A stretch of 64,000 nt of DNA from Epiperipatus broadwayi (GCA_028023455.1 JAQFVV010000966.1:81215-145214), one strand, 5' to 3'. Positions 1 to 12,413 are shown, numbered from the stretch's first letter. Translations and numbers: made by a program. The notes: generated by a model from the sequence alone, not told the origin.

Positions 1-1005
1 TGCATAAGACTTATTGGAAGAGACTATAAATAGTCAAAATAAGAGTCATAGATCAATTCATAGATCACATGACCCTATCTCTTAAGCTTGTAAGTTATAA
101 ACAGTGAGGATTGCCAATTCCTCTACAAGCTTTATGATAAATGCTTAGCCAGAGCCAGCACTTAAAATATCTCTGTCAGGAACCCCTCCCCAAACCCCTG
201 ACCATGGTTTCATGCTTTGGCACTTCTCAGAGAGGTGTCAGGGTAGGTTCAGACACTAGATCTAAAAATACCAACCCAAAGCTAAACACTTAGCTAAAAG
301 TTATCTATTGAGTGGAAAATCTGAAATTTTCAGACATCTACATGTCTTCAAACCCACCCTGACACCTCTCTGAAGAGTGCTGAAGCACTAAACCATGGTC
401 AGGCATTTGGGGAGGGGTTCCTGACAGAGATATTTTAAGTGCTGGCTCTGGATAAGCATTTATCATAAAGCTTGTAGAGGAATTGGCAATCCTCACTGTT
501 TATAACTTACAAGTTTAAGAGATAGGGTCATGTGATCTATGAATTGATCTATGACTCTTATTTTGACTATTTATAGTCTCTTCCAATAAGTCTTATGCAA
601 TTTTATTTGCTATGACTACTAATATATGGTATGGCTGAAGATCTATCTGCCCCATATAGCTATTTGTGTTGGATAGCTGGGTTTGAAGACATGTAGATGT
701 CTGAAAATTTCAGATTTTCCACTCAATAGATAACTTTTAGTTAAGTGTTTAGCTTTGGGTTGGTATTTTTAGATCTAGTGTCTGAACCTACCCTGACACC
801 TCTCTGAGAAGTGCCAAAGCATGAAACCATGGTCAGGGGTTTGGGGAGGGGTTCCTGACAGAGATATTTTAAGTGCTGGCTCTGGCTAAGCATTTATCAT
901 AAAGCTTGTAGAGGAATTGGCAATCCTCACTGTTTATAACTTACAAGCTTAAGAGATAGGGTCATGTGATCTATGAATTGATCTATGACTCTTATTTTGA
1001 CTATT
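1..1005. repeat. Palindromic repeat cluster, three copies of one ~350-bp unit
   Basis: Bases 1-352 are one copy in reverse orientation. Bases 356-600 are a shorter copy in forward orientation that pairs with 1-245. Bases 684-1004 are a second forward copy that pairs with about 40-352. The outer end reads TGCATAAGACTTATTGG and its complement closes at about 600. The unit holds internal CCTGACACCTCTCTGA and GGGGAGGGGTTCCTGACAG blocks. The structure suggests a fold-back or MITE-like repeat. No coding capacity is visible. The left end is cut by the window edge, so the full element may be longer. Confidence 0.85.
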
Positions 1006-1106
1006 ATTAAAATATAGTCCTCAAATTTTCCTTACCCTTCAAATAAAAACAAAACCATTTATTATCTAGGATAATGTTTCTTTCTCATAAAACAAATTTC
1101 AATTCA

Positions 1107-1216
1107 ATAGGTTTTTAAATTTACATTAATGCATTTCTATATATTGAAGAGAAGAAAAGTGATAGGTTTTTAAATTTACATTAATGCATTTCTATATATT
1201 GAAGAGAAGAAAAGTG
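1107..1216. repeat. Perfect 55-bp tandem duplication
   Basis: The unit beginning ATAGGTTTTTAAATTTAC occurs at 1107-1161 and again, apparently without a mismatch, at 1162-1216. It is followed by an AGAAAGGAGG-type purine-rich stretch. It looks like a recent local duplication. Confidence 0.9.
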
Positions 1217-2663
1217 ATAGAAAAAGAAGAAAGGATAAGAAGAAAGGAGGAGAAAAGTATTAGAGTAATGTCTTGGAAACATATTTCTTAGTAACTGATG
1301 TGGCTAAAATTGATATTTGTAATATTTTTATAAAAAAATATTCTTTTAAAAATACTAGAAAGAAAGGTTTGCTGTCATAATATACAATTGGATAAATCTA
1401 AACTCATAATTTTTGATAGACCAAGGAAATGACATCATTATCATGGATCATATCATATACAATTCCAGTTCTACTGATTGATAATATTTATTTAAAACAA
1501 ATTAAGAGCATACTAATATCTTGAAAAACAGCAACAAGTAATAAATTGATAAAGAAATAAAAAATCCAAAACTTTTGTTTTTTAGGAAAAAAACTATTAT
1601 ACATTTTTAAATTATAAGATTACCAAAATTTTATAAAATAGATATCCTTCCATTCTATAGTGAATATAATAGGAAGATCTAGTTACACTTTAATAAGGAA
1701 AGATTTATTCAATGCATAAAAGATAACATTATAAGGAGTTTATGGTCATCCTATCTAAAACAGGCAAAACTCACTATCATGTGATGTTTATTGTTATCCT
1801 ATCTACAGAATGTTAATTTCCTTATGTAGGTGATGCATATAAATTCACTCTGTTATATATTTAAACATTTTATTTGGGTCAGATATACTGGAAACCCATT
1901 AATAGATGGGCACTTAATAAGGATAAGCAGAATAACTTTGAATTCTTGTGAACAGTATCTATTTACACATTAAATTCCTAATAGAAATACAGATTGAATG
2001 GATTTTTTTTTGCTATCTTCATCATCAATGTACAAAATAGTCATTGATGTTTTCTGTAGCAAAAACTATTTTTATGAAAGTATTTAATGTCTTTGAAAAT
2101 TCTTACCTAAATAAATAAATAATATCTACAATATTTTGACAATGTATGGTTTCAATGTAAGAATTATAAGTAAAAGTCTAGCTAGGTTTGGACATGAAAC
2201 AATAATGACCACAATAAAATAATAAACAATGGGGGAATAAGGTTTTAGAGTTTGTGTTTGTTTACATAATGGAAAATTTAGGTAGTATTTGGTATATTTT
2301 AACAAGCTATAACTACATAAACCTTATAAACAAAAATAAGCAAAATTATATTCAGACCTAAGAACCTGAGTTTGACGTCCCAAAAAATTAAGAAATCTCA
2401 TATGGCAGTATCTCTTTAACAGTTATGACGAATTGCCACATTAGTGCTAAGTAGAATGTATACACTAATCAGATAAAGCAACCTTCATTATCATCAATAG
2501 TAACACTTATGTTTAACCTGATATAGTCATAGAGATCATTGAAGTATTTAAGAGATTAAACTGTATGAACAAATATAATAATGAATTTTAGATACCTCAG
2601 ATTTAGATTATCTTTTTTAAGATCACCGATTAAAAGCTGTTGATTTTTATATAAAGTAAACAC
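1217..2663. other. A+T-rich intergenic sequence, no gene seen
   Basis: No ORF of credible composition. A short piece at about 1755-1775 (AAACAGGCAAAACTC) resembles the end of the hairpin repeat found at 6275, 6732, 44872 and 52791, so part of this stretch may be old repeat. Confidence 0.5.
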
Positions 2664-2867
2664 TTTATTTTCAATGTCTTAATGTTTTCATTGGATAAAC
2701 ATATTTATTTTTAATGTCTTAAATGTTTTCATTGGATAAAAATATTTAGTTTTCATGCCTTAAATGATTTCATTGGATAAACATATTTATTTTTAATGTC
2801 TTAAAATTTTTCATTGAATAAACATATTTATTTTTAATGTCTTCAATGATTTCATTGGGTACACATA
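2664..2867. repeat. Minisatellite, 41-bp unit, five copies
   Basis: The motif AATGTCTT (variant CATGCCTT) followed by TTTCATTGGATAAACATATT recurs at 2673, 2713, 2754, 2795 and 2836, a spacing of 40-41 bp. The copies differ at a few positions, so the array is not brand new. Confidence 0.88.
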
Positions 2868-5800
2868 TAATCTTGTTCCATGTGTTTTATAGATGTTTTC
2901 TGAACCATTAATACATTTTTAAACGTTTTTAAACCCCAAAAACGGTAGCTCTTATCTGTTAGAAATCACATATATGTATATTTATTAACTATAAATATTA
3001 TTATATACAAAAATCAACTATGTAAAACAGAAAATAGCATTATGAAGATTTATTAATAAAATTAATAGAAAAAAATCATACAGAAATAATTATCTAATCT
3101 TTTTATACATTTTTGTTTTATTTCTCATAATTGCGTTAGAAGGATTTTTTTTTTTGCATTTAAATCATTATATGATTTTCCATCACTCGTCGCTAATGGA
3201 TAAAGTGCTTGAAAATCTTAACAATCAAAATTGTTTAAATATTCGTATTTTATTTGGAAAGAAAAGTTAATTAGGTAACTATTGAGAAACTACGTAAGCA
3301 ATCTTATTTCTAAATAAAATTGTAAACATATGAATTGCAAGTTAATAAATAACTACTTTTTTTTATCTCATTAAAATACTTTTTATTCTATTTTTATTAA
3401 TACTTTTATTGCATCTTAGAAATGTAAATTTATTAATATCTTTTTTTCAGATCTTCATTTGTTTACCTTATTAAGGTATATCTCCAGAGTAGAAAATAAA
3501 GATCTTTTATCAGTGGTATACCTTTAATATTTTAATTATTTTATTTTAAAATTATTCTTATAAATTATTTCTAATAATATTTATAAATAAAAATTATTAT
3601 AAAATATGTTTTTTATAAATACATATTTTATTAAAATATCAAATATGTTTTATATTTTTACAGCATATTTTTAGAACAGGCAAAAAAGTACACCACTAAT
3701 TGATATCTAGGCAAAAATTATCTTCAAAGAAAAAAACTCGATAATTTTATGTTTAAAGATAAATATTCTTACAATTTAACTACTATAATAAAAAAATACA
3801 AGTTAACCATTAAAAAAAAAATTAACAAGTTAAATGTAATTTATTACTTGTATACAACCTCAAATTAAATATTATAAACAATTAAGTTTAAATTTAAATT
3901 TAATATAGTTTTTATATATTGTTACATTTTATTTACTATTGTTAAACTCACTCCACTCACAACTTTGACACCATCCACCTCAGAGAAATACAATAATAAT
4001 TATTACTAATCATTTTCTAAACTAGAGATTATTTCTAGCATAGATATAAACTTTAAACCTCAGTTAAATATTAATATATTTGATTTTAAATTTTTTATAC
4101 ATATTATATTTAATAAATTTTACACATATAGGTTATATTTTACGAAAATGTAATATTTTCCTATGTACAAAGTCTAAAAGAAATACTACATATTACATCT
4201 ATAAATTTTAAATAAAAAAGAGACATAGGTTTAAGTTGGTTTGTGGCTACATTTAGTAATGTATTTTATTTTATCTTTTTTCCTCCTCTGTATAACTGCT
4301 ACAGCAAAAATGAGGGTTATTAAAAAATACAAGAATCTCCATCTACTGAGTAAAAATATAACTAAACTTTAAACGAATTATAAGAACGTATTGGTCAAAA
4401 TGTGAAAGTTATTCCTTCTTTAGCAAGATGTCATAGTCACCATGAAGTAATTTGTTTTTTATATTACATGGAGGTAAGAAAATCTTGACTGTTATTTATA
4501 AGTGAATATAATATTGAGTTTAAACTGTATATTTGGCTGTGCTCTTTATTCCTGACATTATTTAGATACAAAGACTAACCAGTTTTATTAATAAAATACT
4601 CAGAGATTTTTTTCTAATACAAGAATTACTCTCTGGTTCATAACATGCTTCCTGATTTTTATCTGCATATCAAATATTAGTCTTTTTGAGCAAACTGAGA
4701 GATCAAACCCATGCACTAGCAGATATTTGTGTAGCTCCCTACAATTTTATTTTATTCATAATACCATTTTTTTACTCATTAATATATGCTGTAAAATTGA
4801 TTATCCTTACAAATCTAAACATTGTTTATATTACAAATTTTCTTCAATATTTCTGCTCAATTTTTCACAATACATGCAAAGAGTTTTACATTGTTTTGTT
4901 ATTATTCTGTTATAGATCTTTGATATATAAAATGTAACTGTCAGAGTCATTTAAATAAATAAAAATCACAAATTTTTATCATCATTTCTATGCAGTATAC
5001 ACGTAAACGATCTTGCAATCAGTTGTGATTATCATATATTATACCCTATTATAAACTTCTTAATATATAAAATATAACTATTAAAATAGTTTGATCAAAT
5101 AAAAAATACTTTAAACAAAATTGTGAATTGTATATATAGGTAGATGAAGTGCAAGAGATAATCAAATACTCTTTGTGATATTAGGATCTTGTCATTTGAC
5201 TATATTACTCATTTATTGACAACTCAATATGCTTTAAGAAAATTAGATAATTTTATAATTTGTTGTTTATTATAATGCTCACCACAAAAATTAAATGTAT
5301 ATCTCTAAACAAAAGAATGCATTAACTATTTGAAATAGTTTGAAGATTCATATATATATATATTGCTTAAAGGGAAAATATGAATAATGTATAAAATAAT
5401 TTTAATCCTATTTGTTTCTACATTTTTTATTATCTAGCTTTCTAATTCGACAATGTTAAATATACTATAAAATAAGATTATAATCATAAAAACTACTTAT
5501 CTCTGCATTAGCTACATTTTGTCTTTTTTAATCTTATAATCTATCGTGACAAATTTACTATAAAAAATATGTTTATACACACAAACTTTTTGCAAAAATT
5601 AAATTAAAATAACCTATTAATTAAAAAAAAAAACCACCAAAAATTATGCAATTAATGTTTCGTGGATGTTTTAAGTTTGTTACTTAAAATTTTTAATTCT
5701 CTTTAACATTAGTTACATAAAAATATGGGTAATTTAAATTTGATATATAACAGAGATACAGATAAGTCAGATGTTTTCTATAAGAAAGGGCTAATGGCTT

Positions 5801-6274
5801 TAATGTTTGGGAGTTCTGCATCAGATCTGCAATCATCACAAACAACTCTGAGACCTCCAAATCCAAGCCTGACTTTAATTTAGTTTAGTGAGATAAAGTA
5901 ATATCTTTTTAAATGACCGATTAATTAAAGAGTTATATTTGAGAAATATTGTATAAGCTGCTTATTAAAGAATCTAGTGGAATGTACTGCGATATTAGAG
6001 ACCAAAACTACTTAATATTGGTTTATTTGTTGGTGCCTATAACATTAAAAATAATTGGAACTAGATAATAGGCAAATTAAGTTGTCTTAAAAATTATGAT
6101 GAAATATTATCTAAGTGTACATTATGTAAGATAAAGCTATATAATAAGACAGAGGACGAATTAATTGATTTTAAGTGCAAGTTTTATTTAAGGAGTTCTA
6201 TAACTAAAATTTTTACGTGTACAACATTAATGATATTAGTTGTAAATGACAATTTATAAAGGAATTTATAATCG
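2868..6274. other. A+T-rich non-coding stretch with repeat fragments
   Basis: No convincing gene. The 83-codon ORF at 4686-4937 has no recognisable motif and a composition typical of random A+T-rich DNA. Around 3945-4030 a fragment (CTCACAACTTTGACACCATCC) matches one end of the small hairpin repeat at 12225-12413. A G+C-richer patch at 5810-5880 may be an old SINE-like fragment, but I could not assign it. Confidence 0.45.
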
Positions 6275-6540
6275 TCACATGATCACCATTTCTTATGCTT
6301 GCTTATAACTGTTATTAAAACAGGCAAAACTCTCCTTACAGTATTGCCACTCAGTGCAAGCCAGAGTAATCAATGGATGCCAGAAGGCTTGTGCATAAAA
6401 TCCCCATCTAGTGCCTACTCAGCCAATATCCCCAGACTAGTTTTCTGGTTTGTGGTCTTTATCACTGAGGAGCCTTAGATCTGAGAGCACTGCACTTAAA
6501 TGTAGGATCTAATGCAATCCCCCTGCAGCCACCTTTTATA
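6275..6540 (+). repeat. Dispersed hairpin repeat (GCAAAACTCTCC family), copy 1
   Basis: Contains the family blocks GCAAAACTCTCC, AGTATTGCCA, AATCAATGGATGCCAGAAGG, TTGTGCATAAAATCCC and CCCCAGACTAG in the same order as the hairpin at 52791-53090. The opening CATGATCACCATTTCTTATG is repeated at 6734, so this copy and the next form one compound fold-back. Confidence 0.8.
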
Positions 6541-6731
6541 TCTACTTAACTACAAAACTAGGGGTCTTAAATTAAAAACACAATATTTTCAATTCAAGCT
6601 CAGTAGCTTATAGTCATATAGGTCTGAACTGAACTCAGTTCAGTACCTATACATTTTGGTTTTTTTGGTTCTTTAAGAACTATAGCCACCACTATCATAT
6701 TAGGCAGAATTGGTTTTAAGCCAATAAACAT

Positions 6732-6960
6732 CTCATGATCACCATTTCTTATGCTTGCCTATAACTGTTATTAAAATGGGAAAAACTCTCCATACAGTAT
6801 TGACAGTCAGTGCAAGCCAAAAGCCAGAAACTAGTCTGGGGATATTGGATGAGTAGGTAGTAGATAGGGATTTTATGCACAAGCCTTCAAGCATCCATTG
6901 ATTACTATGGCTTGCACTGAATGGTAATACTGTATGGAGAGTTTTGCCTGTTTTAATTTA
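6732..6960 (-). repeat. Dispersed hairpin repeat (GCAAAACTCTCC family), copy 2, folded back
   Basis: Starts with the same flank and left end as copy 1, then at about 6825 switches into the reverse complement of copy 1 (CTAGTCTGGGGATATTGG through to TGGAGAGTTTTGCC). The region at about 6830-6960 therefore pairs with both the left end here and with 6275-6445. Confidence 0.8.
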
Positions 6961-7068
6961 TAATCGGTGAATATAATTATAAATCTTTTAATTTACTAAT
7001 TATATGTTTCTCTAATGAAATTTATATTGAGTTCTACTTTCATTCCTAACAATTTCTTTGAAGAAAAG

Positions 7069-7094
7069 CACACACACACACACACATATATATT
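7069..7094. repeat. (CA)n/(TA)n microsatellite
   Basis: About eight CA units run into TATATA immediately before the G-rich tract. Confidence 0.85.
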
Positions 7095-7602
7095 GGGGTG
7101 GGGGTGGTGTGAAAGGGAAAAATAAGGTGATTTGGTTGGGCCAGTGTTTGGGCTGTTCGGTCTGGTCGTCTGGGGGTTGAAATGAAATGGTTGAGTGGGT
7201 GGTGTGTGTGGGGTGGGCGGGGGTGGGGGGGGGGGGGTTTGTTGAAATGTGGGGTTTGGATCTGTGTGGTTTGTTTGTTTCTATGTTTGGTTTTGGTGTT
7301 GGGGTTATGTGGTGTGCTGCGACTGGGTGTGGGGTGGTTGGGGTCGTCCTGGGTAATGAAGTCTGAAAGTGGATAGAGGATGGTTGGTTATGGTGGGGTT
7401 TGATCTGTGTAGATTTACGATTTTGTTCTAAATGTTGGGTTTCTTGATGTAGTTGGGTTTATGTGGGTTTGGCTTCTGGTTGTTGTGGGAGTTGTAAATT
7501 GTTGAAGTGATGATTGTCTCGTCAGAGTTGTTAGTTTTTTGTTGGGTGTTGTTGAAAGGGTAGTAGAGTAGGTGTTGTTGTGGGTGGGTGGGGGGGGGGG
7601 GG
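7095..7602. other. G/T-rich, C-poor tract of ~510 bp with poly-G runs
   Basis: The plus strand is dominated by G and T, with G runs of 12 or more near 7225 and at the right end (about 7590-7602). The base composition changes abruptly at both edges, where short CA/TA repeats sit. The 64-codon ORF inside it (7182-7376) is a by-product of this composition. It has G-quadruplex potential. It may be real strand-asymmetric DNA or a low-quality assembly patch. Confidence 0.8.
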
Positions 7603-7619
7603 ATATATATATATATATT

Positions 7620-8270
7620 GTAATAGTAAAGAGAGAAATAAAGAAGAACTTTTAAAAGAAATTAATTATAAACAAATGGATTTGGATATATACCATCTAT
7701 ATCTTAATGGTTGATGCTGAATTTGCAACCATGACCATATTATCACAGATGTAAACTATAAATAAAAAGTCTCATTTGTTATGGTGATCAAACCAAGCAT
7801 ATACAAACTTAATTCCCTTATAATTAAGTTGCTTATAAAGTTCTGGTTACATTTTCTGATCATAATTTTCAAACAGTAACAAATAATAATAAAAAAGTGC
7901 AATCTGCTAAAAAATAGATTTTATTTATTCAAATATATAATATTTTTTGAGTGCCATCTCTTGGTTTAGAGAACTAGCCTGGAAATCCAAGTTTGAATTT
8001 TTTTCATGTTTTATTAATTTTTTGCTACTTACCACTGATTTCTAACTCATGGAAGCAAAGACCCTAAATATAATGTTATAAAAATTGAGTATGCTAATAT
8101 AGTAATTATATAAACAAAAATTATGTGATGCAATAATGTGAATCAATAACAATAGGTTATTTTTAAACTTAAAAACTGTTTTGTTAAGCTAGCATATAAT
8201 AGTAACAAAAATATCAACTCATGCAGCAACCAAAATTAGAAAGCAAGAAAAAACGATATTTATATTCTAC
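7620..8270. other. A+T-rich intergenic sequence, no gene seen
   Basis: Nothing beyond A+T-rich unique-looking sequence. A TATATATATATTGTAA string precedes it at 7603-7622, similar to the ends of the 2.1-kb repeat family. Confidence 0.4.
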
Positions 8271-8274
8271 ACTA

Positions 8275-8340
8275 CTGTGATTGCTGCTACTACTACTGTT
8301 ATTGCTACTGCTGCTTCTACTGCTACTACTGCTATTGTGT
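8275..8340. repeat. Imperfect (CTR)n trinucleotide repeat
   Basis: Interrupted CTA/CTG/TTG units. It is related in motif to the large (TAC)n array 1 kb downstream. Confidence 0.7.
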
Positions 8341-8638
8341 TTCAAATATAAATTTCATTTGTCTTAGAGAGTTATAAGAGTCTTACATGGCTTAGATTGT
8401 TGTGTTTACATGGGCAGTCTGTAGTTGGAGGTTTACATATATAAAAATTGATTTATTGATTTACACAGGATTATAAATACTGTGTATAATTCAGAAGCAA
8501 CAGTCCATTTGTTCACCACCAAGTTAAAGAGTTTTAGGTTTTTATGCTCCAAAAGTACTCAAAACCTAAGCCTGACAAGGTAAAAAACATATCCCAATAT
8601 ATCTTTTTCAATTTTCAACGAGTTGTTAATTAATTAAT

Positions 8639-9052
8639 AATTTTGTGTTACATTTTAAAATAAAACTTTCAATTAAAATCAAGTTACCCAATGATAGTTT
8701 TAAAAAACAATATGAAGACAAAGCGATCATATGACCAGATGCTTCCAGCCAATATTACCAGCACAGGGTTTCAAAATATAAAGTTCAGTCAAACATAAGT
8801 TTATTTTTAATTTTATTGAAGCAATTTCCGATCTTTGTTGGGAAAAAAATCAATTACAAATTTCCCAGCAAGCAATTCCCTTGCTCACAAACAAATTAAT
8901 AAGCTCTGGTTTTTACGTTTAAAAATAATTCCAAATCTTTGTCTAATGCAAGATAATATTATACCTTTAATAAATTGATTACTTACTTCCAATTTTGTGT
9001 TACATTTTTTATCCAAACTTCCAATTAAAATCAAGTTATCTAACAATAATTA
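8639..9052. repeat. Direct repeats ~350 bp apart in a decayed element
   Basis: A block containing TTTTGTGTTACATTTT, a CTTYCAATTAAAATCAAGTTA core and an ACAATAATT-like tail occurs at about 8639-8704 and again at about 8991-9052. Both are followed by related ATCATATGACCAG / ATCTGATGACCAG text. This could be two copies of one repeat or the ends of a decayed element. No coding remains. Confidence 0.55.
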
Positions 9053-9255
9053 AAAAAAGCCATCTGATGACCAGTGTATGTCACCTATTATTATCATCAT
9101 CATCATCATCATTATAACTTTATTTTTTTATTGCATTGCCAAATCCGTATAATATAAATACCATCTATATTCTTTATTACTTTTTACAATGCTTTTTTTC
9201 AATCCACTATTGATAGTTGTGATTGCCCCAGTAATCTTCTTCAGAACTTCTACTT

Positions 9256-9681
<426 letters not shown>

Positions 9682-9870
9682 ATTCTTAATAATTTTCTTC
9701 TTTTCTGAGCCAATGTAATATCTGGTAAAATGAAAATATACACAGAAAGTATAGTTTTTTTAATAATATTTAGCTTTATTACTAACTAGCATGCTTTCAA
9801 TATAGTTTTACTATAACATATTTTTGGCGTATGTCAGTGTAGTTCTTTATATCAATGTTTAATTAACCGT

Positions 9871-10086
9871 TCATGTAATCAATTTTAATTTCAAATTTGA
9901 ATATTTAAATATCCTATTTCTTTGAAATGGGTAGACTTGTTTTTTTTTTTTGTTAATAGAAAAGTGATCACCAGCTATTGCACACACTTGTTTAAACTCC
10001 CACTGTCTATTTTCTCTCTGTGTGAACACTATTTTGGCTTTTTGACCAACAAAGTATACAATAGAGCCCTCAGAGATAAAAAGCAC
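9871..10086 (-). pseudogene. PLE C-terminal tail remnant, left arm
   Basis: The 71-codon minus-strand frame ends in a peptide with the landmarks KAKIVFTQRE, QVCAIAGDHF and VYPFQRNRIFKY. These align with the right-arm copy (KAEIVYTERK, EVCAITGNHF, VYPLQRNGLFKY). Such a segment (basic, KEA/CAI..H.., then ..R..L) lies after the GIY-YIG nuclease in PLE proteins. The upstream part of the nuclease is missing. It is a dead fragment, more diverged than the opposite arm. Confidence 0.55.
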
Positions 10087-10305
10087 ACTTTAATATTTAC
10101 AGACCATGAGCAGAAAACTGGTCATAGATTTAAACTAACAAAAGCTGAGATAGTGTATACAGAGAGAAAGGATAGAGAACTGAAGATTAAAGAAGTGTGT
10201 GCAATAACTGGTAACCATTTTTTTTTATTAACAAAAAATAAAGAAGTGTACCCATTGCAAAGAAATGGGCTATTTAAATATTTAAATTTTAAATCAAAAT
10301 TGTAA
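10078..10305 (+). pseudogene. PLE C-terminal tail remnant, right arm
   Basis: The in-frame stretch ends at the stop at 10303-10305 and contains HEQKTGHRFKLTKAEIVYTE followed by RKDRELKIKEVCAITGNHF. The pattern H...TGH.....KA.I...E......IKE is what follows the GIY-YIG endonuclease core in Penelope-like proteins. It is the better preserved of the two arms. Only about 75 codons of the protein are left, so it cannot act on its own. Confidence 0.6.
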
Positions 10306-10784
10306 ACAGTTAATTAAACGTTGATATAAATAGAACTATTTAATCATACCACTATATGTCACGAATATGATATAGTAAAATGCACTGAAATCATGCTAGA
10401 CAGTAATAAAGCTAAATATTATTAAAAAGAACTATCTTTTCTGTTGTGCATTTTTTATTTTACTAGATATTATTATTATTCCAAATACATTTCTTTAAAT
10501 CTAAGAATGATCGCTGATTCTGGTTCAATATTTAAGATTTCCGTAAATAATAATTAATAAAATGTTTTCTTTTAATTATAATTTAATAAACAACACATAC
10601 AAAATTTATATGCAGTGATGTTATAAAATAAACTATATTTTATTGAAGGCTGCTCTTCTCACATTCAATGTGTATAATCTATAATAGTCTATGTTTTGTT
10701 GATAAACAGTTATTATAATAGGATACATATGTATTGAACTGTAAGTATATAGTACTTTTTAACATACACACATACATATACATA

Positions 10785-10913
10785 ACATATATATATATAT
10801 ATCATCAACCATTATCAATCCACTGCAGGATGAAGGTCTCTCCAAGTTTTTTATATATAATAATATAAATCAAGATTATAAACAAAATAATAACAATAAC
10901 AACAACAACAACA
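10785..10913. repeat. Microsatellites and a short G+C-richer repeat fragment
   Basis: (TA)n at about 10787-10800 and (AAC)n at about 10892-10913 flank a fragment (CCACTGCAGGATGAAGG) that looks like the edge of a dispersed repeat. I cannot name the family. Confidence 0.45.
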
Positions 10914-11322
10914 AAATGAGGAGACACATTTACATATTTATTTAATGTTCATTTATACATTCACTGAAGTGAGGAGAGTAAGAAAAAAAACAACAACTGA
11001 CTCTCCTAGGGTTATTTTTAAAGTAAATAGTGAATATCTGAATTTCATAGTCATTAATTATACTCTGCCAAAATTCTTTTCTTCCATTAACTATTTTCTC
11101 TTTCAGAAATGTAACAGTCATCTTCTAATCAAGAAATTAGGATCTCTCTAATTATTTTGACATTTTCAAAACAGTTTTAGCTTTAAATAATTTTTATTAG
11201 TTATCCATTAGGTTAGAGATTATCCATTTAATGAAATTTTCACTACATTATTTTGGCACAGGGTAGTGATTGATTTCTATCTGCTTTTGATACCATGTGG
11301 TGGGATGTAATTATAAACATAT

Positions 11323-11396
11323 GACCAAAGATGTGAAAAAATGTATGAACCCCAAGATTCACATTTTATGTTGAACCAGAACTCATCAGTTGGCCC
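11323..11396 (-). ncRNA. Hammerhead-ribozyme-like fold in PLE tail, copy a
   Basis: Read on the minus strand: a GGGCCAA stem I strand (11390-11396), then the core CTGATGA (11383-11389), a short stem II, a degenerate AAAA where GAAA is expected, a stem III ATGTGAA paired with TTCACAT (11331-11337), then C and TTTGGTC, which can re-pair with stem I with one bulge. PLEs are known to carry hammerhead motifs. The core mutation suggests this copy is inactive. Confidence 0.45.
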
Positions 11397-11592
11397 AAAT
11401 TACATTCTCTTAGACATATATTTATCATTGTTCAATATATATATATATATATATATAATCAAAACTACCCAAAATCTAAAATTAAACCAGACCAGCATAA
11501 AAATAATATTAAAACACAACCTAAGGTTTCACTGCTACAAGCAGACTTCTCAAGTGTAAAGAACTACAAAAAACTACACAATATATATACTA

Positions 11593-11796
11593 TTAAAAAC
11601 TACCCACAAATCCATTCACTTCCCATCCACCCTTAATATTAAAAGAACTCTTAAATAAGTTAATTGCTTCAGAATAATACATTTTCAATAAAAAAGACTC
11701 TTTAATTCTTCTTTTGATTTCATTTCTCTCAAAGAAAAGAACCTTAGCTTCATCAAAATCAATAGTGTGCCCTGTATCTTTTTCATGGACATACAA
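11593..11796 (-). pseudogene. PLE C-terminal tail remnant (left arm)
   Basis: The 67-codon frame begins inside the single-copy spacer and reads HEKDTGHTIDFDEAKVLFFE, then RNEIKRRIKESFLLKMYYSE. The signature H...TGH.IDF..AKVL..E......IKE is characteristic of the end of GIY-YIG-containing PLE proteins. The frame stops at 11593-11595, just before sequence shared with the opposite arm. Upstream nuclease and RT domains are absent. The family link is inferred from motif order, not from a search. Confidence 0.65.
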
Positions 11797-11817
11797 AGCA
11801 GAACTAAGATATCTTTG

Positions 11818-11955
11818 AGAGAAATGAAATCAAAAGAAGAATTAAAGAGTCTTTATTATTGAAAATTTATTATTCTGAAGCAATTAACTTATTTAAGAGT
11901 TCTTTTAATATTAAGGGTGGATGGAAAGTGAATGGATTTGTGAGTAGTTTTTAAT
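11818..11955 (+). pseudogene. PLE C-terminal tail remnant (right arm)
   Basis: Mirror copy of the preceding remnant on the plus strand. It translates as FERNEIKRRIKESLLLKIYY and continues NLFKSSFNIKGGWKVNGFV to a stop at about 11953. It lacks the TGH.IDF segment because that lies in the unpaired spacer. The arms differ by only a few codons. Confidence 0.6.
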
Positions 11956-12122
11956 AGTATATATATTGTGTAGTTTTTTGTAGTTCTTTACACTTGAGAA
12001 GTCTGCTTGTAGCAGTGAAACCTTAGGTTGTGTGTTAATATTATTTTTATGCTGGTCTGGTTTAATTTTAGATTTGGGGTAGTTTTGATTTTATATTGAC
12101 TAGTTTAGCTTTATGCTTGTAA

Positions 12123-12126
12123 TGTT

Positions 12127-12202
<76 letters not shown>
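12123..12202. repeat. (TA)n microsatellite
   Basis: About 80 bp of alternating TA with one ACAT interruption, inserted in the right arm of the PLE palindrome. Confidence 0.95.
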
Positions 12203-12204
<2 letters not shown>

Positions 12205-12224
12205 AAATTACTAGTTTATTTGAC

Positions 12225-12413
12225 TTACTGCCTTCACAACTTTGACACAAACCACTTGATAGAAATATAATAATTTTAATTAGTCATCCATTAGACCAAT
12301 TACACTATAGAAATATTATTTATTAAATGGATAATCTTTAGGCTAATGGACAACTAATAAAAATTATTAATATATTTCCATCAAATTGTTCATGCCAAAG
12401 TTGTAAATGCAGT
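12225..12413. repeat. Small hairpin (MITE-like) repeat
   Basis: CTTACTGCCTTCACAACTTT at the left end is matched by the complement of AAAGTTGTAAATGCAGTAAG at the right. Internal TAGTCATCCATTAG and CTAATGGACAACTA blocks also pair. A one-ended fragment of the same family lies near 3945-4030. Confidence 0.7.

Larger units (their letters stand above)
9727..10440. mobile_element. Palindrome of two PLE 3' ends (head to head)
   Basis: The left arm (about 9727-10045) is the inverted, diverged counterpart of the right arm (about 10140-10440). Both arms contain a PLE carboxy-terminal coding tail and downstream non-coding sequence, including matching CAATATAGTTTTACTATA-like and GTTTAATTAACCG-like blocks. 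The arms differ at many positions, so the duplication is old. Inverted PLE ends are known for this element class. Assignment to PLE rests on the encoded peptide. Confidence 0.7.

Noticed and set aside
4686-4937. 83-codon ORF
   Set aside because: Low-complexity hydrophobic frame with an overlapping second frame (4727-4915). No start context, motif or repeat support.
7182-7376. 64-codon Gly/Trp/Leu-rich ORF
   Set aside because: Produced by the G/T-rich composition of the tract.
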